This document shows, one piece after another, positions 56,501-64,000 of a DNA stretch of 64,000 nucleotides. Each line of letters opens with the position of its first letter. Position 1 is the stretch's first letter. The position numbers and the translations under genes are program-made. The notes under the pieces are model-generated. The model worked only from the letters and a program-made list of their open reading frames with translations, was not told the DNA's origin and made no database searches. This DNA is from Arbacia lixula (taxonomy: Eukaryota > Echinodermata > Echinoidea > Arbacioida > Arbaciidae), in NCBI GenBank assembly GCA_963669155.1, contig OZ022591.1, forward strand, positions 21,052,504 through 21,116,503, given 5' to 3'.

Positions 56501-57431
56501 GCCTCTTCCAGTGCCCAATACCCCCCTTGCTTTGCCTGGTACCACGCCCCGGACTAAGCAGGCAAGGCCAAAGAAACTGGCGAAGAGAGCTTCCAAGACG
56601 CGACTTTACGGACCCTCCAAAAGCCCTCGCTTCCAAACTTCCAACCCTCAACCTCCTCTCACGTCCCTGCCTCAACCGACCACTCCAAGTTTGAACACCA
56701 CTCCTTGCCAACCCCCTCTATATACCATGGTATCGGTGCCCATGACAACAGTGGCTAAAGATAGTGACAACCATATTAACAATATCAGCCACAGTAACAA
56801 CACAAACAACAGTGTCACTCCCGGCATGCCATCTCGCCCGCCGGTGCCTGCGACCACGCCCCCTCCCGACCCCCCATGTAGCCCCTCCCAGACACGCCTT
56901 CCCCCGAAGAAATCCCTAATGCGTCCTCCTCGTCACCCACCATGTCAGTCTGGACAGAAGTCCCGCCTCCCGAAGAAAAGGAAATCTGCCTCGTGTTTTT
57001 CCATCCCAGGACTCCCCAAACCAGGTGCCCAACCCCCTCTCAAGCCACCTTTCCGTTTCATTTCTCCAACCCCACAAGCGCCGCAGTGTACCGGCGGCAC
57101 GCCTGAACGTCTTCCCGACACATCATACCATACCATGCCAACCCCACCCTGTTCCCTTGGCAACCAGGATTTGCCCCAACAACCTTCCACGAGTGATACC
57201 TCCACCAAATATATACCCCTCCCCGCTGCTTCCCCGCCCCACCCTCACACCAACCCTCCGACACTGGGGCAAGATTCCACCACCCCACCCACCCCTCACA
57301 CCTCTCGCGTCCTAAATCATCCAGCGAGAGAGGACCGAGAAACGTCTGAGAACGAAGATGAAGAAGATGAAGACGACCATGACGTCACAATGGGAGAGGT
57401 CACGCCCGGGGTCACGTGGCGTCCCTGGTAA
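50862..57431 (+). CDS. HES/hairy-family bHLH-Orange transcriptional repressor, unusually long
   Basis: Four exons: 50862-50894, 52167-52262, 54799-54886, 55246-57431 (TAA); 2403 bp, 800 aa. Junction phases 0, 0, 1 agree. The basic region [16 protein letters not shown] (about 12-27) carries the Pro typical of HES proteins, which bind N-box/E-box-type DNA. The helix-loop-helix runs to about 72 ([18 protein letters not shown] second helix). Orange domain: first helix [13 protein letters not shown] (89-101), second helix VQARLLRHL (about 140-148), separated by about 29 more residues than in HES1-like proteins. Residues about 160-775 are Pro/Ser/Thr-rich and low complexity, with a poly-Pro run and a PKKRKS nuclear-localisation-like motif. 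An acidic stretch precedes the terminal WRPW (797-800), the Groucho/TLE-recruiting motif. Usual HES length is about 200-350 aa. It is a nuclear repressor, probably Notch-responsive (family knowledge). Confidence 0.93.
50961..51035. repeat. (CA)n microsatellite in hes intron 1
   Basis: About 75 bp of uninterrupted CA on the sense strand, about 65 bp after the hes exon-1 donor. Confidence 0.97.
52167..52262 (+). CDS. hes exon 2: basic region and helix 1
   Basis: Acceptor ATTGACGCAG|TCC, donor AAGAAT|GTAAGA; exactly 96 bp, as in many HES genes. It encodes [16 protein letters not shown] and [15 protein letters not shown]. Confidence 0.97.
52340..52575. repeat. ~47-bp degenerate minisatellite
   Basis: Four to five pyrimidine-rich units of the type CCCTGACCCATCACTTATCTCTGTTTACACCCCTTAG. 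It starts about 80 bp into hes intron 2. Confidence 0.8.
53186..53607. repeat. (GA)n tract with poly-G ends
   Basis: Long GA-rich tract with GATGGGGG interruptions and a 16-base G-run (53588-53606). Open frames of up to about 200 codons on the - strand are artefacts. It lies in hes intron 2. Confidence 0.95.
53856..54173. mobile_element. Family-4 MITE
   Basis: About 318 bp. The left end GGGTCCGTTCTTACAAAGAG..GATTAATC is mirrored by GATTAGTCACAACTATTTATAAGACAGGCCCC. The interior repeats 'gcgatt/aatcgc' and 'gatcgtaa/ttacgatc' motifs in both orientations, so it can fold extensively. No coding sequence. It lies in hes intron 2. Confidence 0.75.
54799..54886 (+). CDS. hes exon 3: helix 2
   Basis: Acceptor CTTCTCCAG|AAT, donor GGTG|GTAAGC, phase 0 in and 1 out. 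It encodes [20 protein letters not shown], the highly conserved loop and second helix. Confidence 0.97.
55246..57431 (+). CDS. hes exon 4: Orange domain, long C-terminus, WRPW
   Basis: Acceptor ACGCGCAG|GA completes a Gly codon. 2186 bp. It contains the split Orange domain, the Pro/Ser/Thr-rich region, an acidic run and the WRPW end with TAA at 57429. A near-duplicate of the acceptor region ('ttatttatgtattcattacgcgcaggaatct') lies about 54 bp upstream, around 55170-55205; using that upstream AG would hit an in-frame stop quickly, so the downstream AG was chosen. Confidence 0.95.
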
Positions 57432-59280
57432 CGAGTCCTTAGTGACAAGTACAAGGAGAAGAAGCGTGTAACACGATATCTGGAGGAAAGGATGCTGCCG
57501 TAAGACAAAACTGTCTCTCAGATTTCTTCAATATGAACTTTCACTGTCCAACCTTGCAAACCATCACTCCAGTCATGTAGGCTTGAAACGCGAAGGTTTA
57601 GAGAAAACGAGTTGGTAACTTCAATATGAACAAATGGTCGTTATGTTGCAATAGCACAATAAGAAAATCGATAAGAAGGAAGACGAACAAGTGAACACAT
57701 TTCTTGCTGTAAATTAATTTTTAGGGTGGTTTATTGAACATCGTTTATAAAACAATATTAGTGACGATAACTATCAACCACCACGTGGAGGCTGGATAGT
57801 ATCTGATGTCGAAAACAGGTATACAAATTAGATTTCTTACATCGAATATTAAAGGAGAATGGAATCGTGATACATGTAGTTATTTGACTTGCATACAAGT
57901 AGCAAGACGGGTAGAGGAATAGAAGGAAACGAATGAATTGAATGACCAGTCTGAATGTATGGATTACAGAGAGAGGTGTGGGTCAGCTGGAGGTGGAGCT
58001 GATCCAAACAGCTAGAAACATAGATTTGTGGCACTCCATGATCGCCTACGTCTTCGGATATGGCACTTAGATTGATTGATAGATAGATAGATAGATAGGT
58101 AGATAGATAGATAGACAAGTAGCAAAAAGCAGAGGACCAAATTGGCAACAGAGTGAGGAAAATCCGACCTGTTTGAAGGAAGTTGTGATTACTATCCCTG
58201 AATCTTGTAATCAATTAACATTCATGCGAGACTCCGTTTGGTGATCACTATTTTAATTTATGTCTACCTCTGATTTAATAAAAAGACTACATGGGACTGG
58301 TGGGTATGGATTACAGAGTTATTACAGGTTCATGAAGTACGGAAAATATAAATATAGAATTTGTCATTTTCGTTATGTATGCAAATATTACGCGCATCGT
58401 TCGAATAATACGCTACTAATGGTAATCCCAACGCTTGTCCCGAGGTTTGTCCGAGCATCAACAAATAATCGATTCAAAGTTTATTCTATCAATTAAACTT
58501 AATCACTAGTTACATGTGAATGTCACAACACGTTACTATGCAGTTAGGGAGAAAGTTGTGAATATCTTATGAAAACGGCTAATCAACCAGTTTATTGACC
58601 TATTGAAATGGTCAGCACACTTCCAAACTTGTCCAAGGCTTGTTTAACGTAGCAATAACTAATGTGCACATACTGTATACTATTGGGGAAAATGTACCGT
58701 TACAAATGCTGACCAAATTACAACACTTTGGATGAATATATGTCAATAAACTAATTTATTAGTATTACAAGAAACGTTACGGTCTCCATGAATTAACAAT
58801 TTGGGATGTGTATCACCAGAAGGTTAAATGAAGAGAGTGAAATGTAAATATCGCAGATTTGATTAGTCATACAGTTTTTAAAAGTAAATAATCGCGTAAA
58901 TAATTAATAGCGTAAGTTTAAAATTGATATGGATTCTATTACGTCTCTTATCCGTTCTCTTTCTATCTACCTGTTTCACGTTTCATGAGTCATCAATGTG
59001 TGTGATAAAGTGGATCTACATGTAAATAAATTGTTCCTAAATCACTCTTTCGAATTATGAACTGTTTAATTCCCCGTTTCGAAATGAAGGTATTGCACTT
59101 GACGTTGTTGTCGATGTTATAATTACTGTTGGTATGATAGTTCAGTTGAGGTCTGACGTGAGAGGGTTTTTGTGAACAAATTGAGTCAGCAATATGAAAG
59201 AGATGGGGTGGGAGAGAAAATGTGGATGAGAACTGCCTGTAAACATGAATTGAGTTTATTCACACGTCTTGTTCAAGCAG
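57432..59280 (+). other. hes 3' flank and probable 3' UTR
   Basis: No gene recognised. An ATTAAA occurs near 57850 and an AATAAA near 58747; either could serve in polyadenylation. A (GATA)n-type run lies at about 58075-58115. Confidence 0.4.
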
Positions 59281-59295
59281 TCACCTAGCCACACA

Positions 59296-59318
59296 CCACC
59301 GCCCCCCCCCCCCCCCAC
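59296..59318. repeat. Poly-C tract
   Basis: C-run of about 15 with CACCACC flanks. The same base composition occurs as 'ccccccccccacctcccg' near 10573. Confidence 0.8.
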
Positions 59319-59700
59319 CACCCACCCTCTCTGTCTTCATTCTAGCCTAGTTACTAGGCTGTGAGGTACATGGCCCAATACGTAAAATAAAGGCTTTCGA
59401 CTGTTAACGTACGTAAAGGAAAAATGCGCACTTACCCTTAATTTATGTCGATTGTTAAAAAACAAAACAAAACAAAACCCAATGATTGGAAGCTAACTAG
59501 AGTAATTAATTCCTTAATAAAAATTAATGGAAAAGTGTTTGTTAAAATCATGTCTGAAATGACATGAAGACTTGTATTCGGAAGCGGGTGATAACAAACA
59601 AATATAAAAACAGGTAAACGAATGAATTAATGTAAGCCCATTAGGTTAAGCCCAACTAAAAGATTAACTGACATTCTTTTTACTTGAAAGTTAACGCTCA

Positions 59701-60105
59701 CACACACACGCATACGCACATACAACATAGATATACATGTATATACATCCATGTATACACACGCATACACACACACACACACACACATAACAATTTCTCC
59801 GACTCTCGCTCTACAACTCTCTCCTTTCTCTTCTTTCTCTAATCATATGTTTCTCTCTCCTCATCTCGCCACCTCTCTCTCCTCATCTCGCTACCTCTCT
59901 CTCCTCCTCCCCTATTTTTCTATCCTTCTCCTTATCTAATTACCGCTCTCTCGCTGTATTTCCTTCTCTGTCACCCTCCCCTTATATTTCTCTCCCTCTC
60001 TCTTCTCCCCGTCACTTTCTCCCTCTCTCCTTCTCTCTCTCCCTCCCCTCTCTCTCACTCTCTCTCTCCCTCTCTCTCTCCCTCTCTCTCTCTCTCTCTC
60101 CATCT
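59701..60105. repeat. CA and CT low-complexity region
   Basis: CACACACA stretches then about 300 bp of CT-rich sequence with repeated 'ctctctcctcatctcgc' (about 59852-59905) and (CT)n to 60105. Confidence 0.9.
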
Positions 60106-60291
60106 CTCCCTTGCCTGCTCGGCGCACGACATGAAAGGCGTCTACACCTTTGCATTGTGCTGGGGTGGCGCCTAATCCGTGCCGTTACGCACCTCGCCCA
60201 TTCAGCGCGGCGTGAACGGACAGAAAGGGGTGCCTAGTCTTCCCCTCAGACCCACACTCCAGTATAACAGGTGTATCAGTACCCCGTAGCT

Positions 60292-60414
60292 CTGTCCTTA
60301 ATGTTAACTACCATGGTAACACTGCCAGACAGCCAATCAAATTCAGGGTTTCCATAGAAGTTGCCACTGATAGCAAAGTTACCACCAATTGTAAGTTTTA
60401 TGCAAAAGGGCCCA
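60292..60414. mobile_element. Family-2-like MITE, decayed
   Basis: Interior 'gttaactaccatggtaac' and 'aaagttaccaccaattgtaag'; right end TTTTATGCAAAAGGGCCC. The left end is weak. Confidence 0.55.
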
Positions 60415-60425
60415 TGTGAACACGG

Positions 60426-60454
60426 GGGGGGGGGGGGGGGGGGAGGGGGGGGGG
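60426..60454. repeat. Poly-G tract
   Basis: G-run of 17 then A and 9 G, adjoining the decayed family-2 element. Confidence 0.9.
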
Positions 60455-62111
60455 TTAAAATCATTCAGGGGGCTTCTTTTAACTTCAAGCCTGACATCAT
60501 GAGACCAGCCCGATAAACCCCCACACTGAAACATTATGTACGTAATACCCTTCATATGTGAAGAAAGAAATACATTTTTTGTTTTCACAGTGGCTCTTTT
60601 TCGAGGTTTTTTAGGCCCCTTCGAGTTTTTTTTTTTTCAGTGATATCCAAATTACATTCGTTAGTCATTCCCTTATAACGTGGGTGTATTTATTTTGAAG
60701 TTTTTTTAACAAATGTATTAGTTTTCCATCAATGTACAGGGGGGTGGGGTCAGTAATACGTCCATATAATCGTATAGAGTGGAATTTTCTTTACTGCAAG
60801 AAAAATTAAATAATTCTTCGTCCAGAGCTGTTTCGAAGTAATTGCAAGGAAGCAATATAAAGGATGCTAAAAGAAAAATTGGAACAAAAACACTGATTTT
60901 ACTGTCCAAAGTACATAAATTATGAGCTGTTATTATTGTTATTATCTTCTGATTTCAACGTCTTATCAGTTTGTATGTTGTATGTTGCTGTTCCTTTCCA
61001 CTCGCACATCATTTTCCTGCATGGTGCTTACTCAATGAATAAATTCAATACGAAGTTCTCACTCAACCCGCCAAGATTTTAACCGGCATGTTTTTCTTTC
61101 CGAGCAGCGACTTAACCGACAGGCCCGAAACTCAGACTACGCGCGAAAAGGCGGTTTACAAGCCTTTCTCTTTTCCTTTTGTGACGAACTCTTGTAGTCG
61201 CGTGGTTCACTGTTTACCTTTCCTATTCTTACCCTTAATCACACCTTTTTCATTTTTATTCTCACTCTTTTTTATTTTCATTTTCCATCACGAGAAGACG
61301 TACTCTTTCCCACGCACCTTGCAGAAAAAGTCGACTTCTTTTTTTCCTTTCATGGGAAAAGTTGATAGTTTTGATTTGTTGAGAAATGCTTTTGCCAAAA
61401 CGCCAATTTTCTTTCAGAAGCACCGTGAGAACGCAACGTTGTTTTTCTAAGTCGTGTGGGAACGGGCAGTAAAGGGTCATATTACATCATATTACATTTA
61501 AATATAATATCATACAAAATCATAAAATAATATACTATATTGTTTCATAGCATTAGATGTCGAAAATGAATGAGATCGTGTTCTATAACGAAATGTCATA
61601 CCATATAACATTACATAATGATTATGATGAAATCGAATTATAGTATTGAGACAGTCATACATAATTATATATGTAGATGTGTGCGCGTATGTGTACGTAT
61701 GTACGTGAGTATACGTGTGTCATTATCAAAGAAATACAAAAACAAATATCGATGGAAATGAACTATCGCTAGAGAAGCCTTGTTTTAAAAAATCTCATCT
61801 CTAATAATTGGAACTAATTTAGAAAGGCACTAGTATATCAAGTACAGGATGCACATAGGTATGGACAAACAGTGCTAAATATAAAACAGTACAAATATTC
61901 ATTAAGTTAACATAATAGAATGATTACTTCATTGATTAATAAATAAATTGGTTGATTGGTTTATCGATTTGCTGTCCTAACACAAACTGGACCTATTGTC
62001 AAACGAAAAAAGAAGAAGAAGAAGAAAACATATCAGAGCAATAAAAGAAAGAAAGAACAGACATTATTTTGTCCCACGATCTTCGTCCACCAACCCACGT
62101 AAAATGACATC

Positions 62112-62115
<4 letters not shown>
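60455..62115. other. AT-rich sequence, no gene seen
   Basis: No coding exon, RNA gene or clear repeat family recognised. The longest open frame (+ 61088-61450) is Phe/Ser-rich with no domain; it is left unassigned. Confidence 0.45.

Positions 62116-62178
<63 letters not shown>
62116..62178. repeat. (CT)n microsatellite
   Basis: About 60 bp of uninterrupted CT. Confidence 0.97.
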
Positions 62179-62181
<3 letters not shown>

Positions 62182-62426
62182 TCCCTGTCCCTGCCTGAAT
62201 TGATATTTGTACATACTGACAATACCCCTAAAATGGTGTTGCCTTTTCGCGCCTTATTCATTGAACACGGCTAATTTCGGCGCGACCGGCGTTCACTGAA
62301 AAGAGACCTTTCCCCTGACAGGTCGGCCTGGATACAGGCCAAGAAAACCTGTGAGAAGGACCGGCTCGTGAGACTCGTGAGCATACTAGGAAAGGAAGAA
62401 AAAAGATGTGTGGTATGCATTGTGCT

Positions 62427-62473
62427 GCCCCCCCCCCCCCCCCACACACACATACATACATACATACATACAG
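62427..62473. repeat. Poly-C, CA and (CATA)n cluster
   Basis: C-run of 17, a short CA run and (ACAT)n adjoining one another. Confidence 0.9.
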
Positions 62474-62676
62474 AAAAGGAGTAAGTATGTATTCCTCCTA
62501 GATGATAAATAACACTTGCAATTGAATATACAAACTCGTGTCATATAAAAAACAATTAAAAAAACAAAGTTACCTTTATACATACATGACATGATTATGA
62601 ATTGACTGGATATTCAATTTCCAGACTAAACCAAAATAAAAAGGAGGTTATATCACACACACACACATATATACCT

Positions 62677-62677
<1 letters not shown>

Positions 62678-62758
<81 letters not shown>

Positions 62759-62765
62759 TCTCTCT

Positions 62766-62799
<34 letters not shown>

Positions 62800-62802
62800 A
62801 GC
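62678..62802. repeat. (CT)n microsatellite with CCAT interruptions
   Basis: CT tract in three blocks separated by CATCTCTC. Confidence 0.95.
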
Positions 62803-64000
62803 TCTTTCTCATTTCATCAGTAATTTTCGAATACTTGGTAATTTCCTGTCACTTACATTTTTATTTTTCTCTCTTGGTATCTTGATCTTCCCCCTTGTTG
62901 TAACCCTTCTTCCCCACACCCATGCTCTCTCTAACCCCACCCCTTTGTCTCACAGTCGAACGATCCCCCTTTCGCTAGCCCCCCCCCCCAAGTATTCCTC
63001 TTTACAAACCATTCGCCCTTCACTTACCCTACCCCTCTCTCTCTCTTGCCACCCCTTCCCGACCTCCATTCTCCCTCTCAACTCACCCCCTCCTTCCAAT
63101 CTCTAACCCCCTTTCCAACTTCATTTGAATATCCAAAGTCATCTATGCCCGCTAGTTCTCTAATGGTCACACGAAGAAACGAAAACGTCGCCAAATGAGA
63201 CGATTCTAAATTGATCTTTCGTTCATGAGTCACTCGTGCTCGTGATAAAAGGTGAATTCCTCCCTAGCAGGTGTATGCAGGAGTCCGTTTTCCTTCACTC
63301 GTAACAATAAACAAATAACCCCTTCAGCATTTCCGCATTTTTATAAAAGTAAAGTTTTGACGCTTCTCTTTCGCCTCGAGTTTTTCCCACGTGTGGAGGC
63401 GCGGAAATCTTTGCACTCTTGTCAGGTGATCTTTTTTTGGTTAAAGTTTTCATTTCTTTATATTCTCTCTCTCCCCCCCCCCCCCTCTCTCCCTCTCTTT
63501 CGTTTTCGCTCTCGCCAATCTGATAGGCTATTGTTTCTTTCTTCTACAAGAAAAGTAAATGTATATGAGTGGTCCGTTCGGGTCAAAGAACTACTCCGCA
63601 CTTGCTGGTTTACGCTGTGTCCATAGCTCATTATCGTGGGAACATCAGCGTTTTCCTGACCGTTCTCATACATACTTTCATGCACATATCATTTGAGCTC
63701 ATGAGTTCACTTACTGGTTATCTCGCTTTTAATTTCTGGATAAACAGTCGAGGAGTGGTCGGCACCATCTATTTCTTGTTGTGTGGTTTTCTTTAACTTT
63801 TATGTAAGAAGTATGGAAAATACATTTTAAGACCAAGGTCCAGGATTTAATGAATCATGAAATATCGTTATTTTTTTTTGTCAATAAAGAAAGAAACTTG
63901 TTTAGCTATATAGATGGTCAAGTGCTAGTGCCACAATACAAAACTGAGGAATGTTGACAAACATCTTCAACAATACACACACACACACATACACACACAC
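62803..64000. other. Gene-poor sequence to window end
   Basis: Pyrimidine-rich up to about 63115, a short CT/poly-C tract at 63466-63500, and CA repeats at the very end (from about 63976). No gene recognised. An AATAAA occurs near 63884 without an identified transcript. Confidence 0.45.

Noticed and set aside
55442..57508. Antisense open frames opposite hes exon 4
   Set aside because: They are shadows of a GC-rich coding exon; the + strand has the bHLH-Orange continuity and WRPW end.
61088..61450. 120-codon frame on the + strand
   Set aside because: Phe/Ser-rich, T-rich DNA with no recognisable domain or splice structure.
62324..62420. Exon-like stretch after CCCCTGACAG
   Set aside because: One frame is open for about 30 codons, but no matching donor, partner exon or known domain was found.

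Overview
The window looks like metazoan nuclear DNA from a marine invertebrate deuterostome, most likely an echinoderm. This is inferred from three things. First, short GC-rich exons with exact GT/AG borders lie in long AT-rich introns. Second, one gene fuses two doublecortin (DCX) domains to an EMAP-type HELP/WD40 protein, an arrangement known from invertebrates. Third, (GA)n, (CA)n and poly-G tracts and small palindromic elements are extremely dense. Nothing seen fixes the species.

Two host genes can be assembled exon by exon, and both lie on the + strand. (1) A DCX-EMAP-like microtubule-associated protein gene spans about 4365-35801. It has 22 coding exons, all junctions agree in reading phase, and the predicted protein is about 1256 aa: charged N-terminus, DCX1, DCX2, disordered linker, HELP, WD40 propeller region. 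(2) A HES/hairy-type bHLH-Orange repressor gene spans 50862-57431. It has 4 exons in the usual HES exon layout and encodes about 800 aa ending in WRPW. It is far longer than typical HES proteins because of a long Pro/Ser/Thr-rich region and an insertion inside the Orange domain. A third, non-host coding remnant is a 5'-truncated non-LTR retrotransposon on the - strand (44064-46345), carrying reverse transcriptase motifs and one in-frame stop.

Layout: 1-4200 is repeats and microsatellites. 4210-4490 is a GC-rich segment with the probable first coding exon. 4491-18781 holds the first two introns, with many MITE-like elements and a ~0.9 kb GA tract. 18782-35801 holds the rest of the DCX-EMAP gene. 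35802-50861 is intergenic and holds several MITEs, a 358-bp near-perfect palindrome with a hammerhead-ribozyme-like core, the LINE remnant, and the region upstream of hes. 50862-57431 is hes. 57432-64000 is gene-poor sequence with microsatellites.

The repeat landscape is the most unusual part. One ~430-490 bp family with long inverted arms (here called family 1) occurs about ten times, and many arms carry a perfect TGACGTCA palindrome, often overlapping CACGTG. At least four other inverted-repeat families are present, one of them nested inside a family-1 copy. No functional link between the two host genes is visible beyond adjacency.
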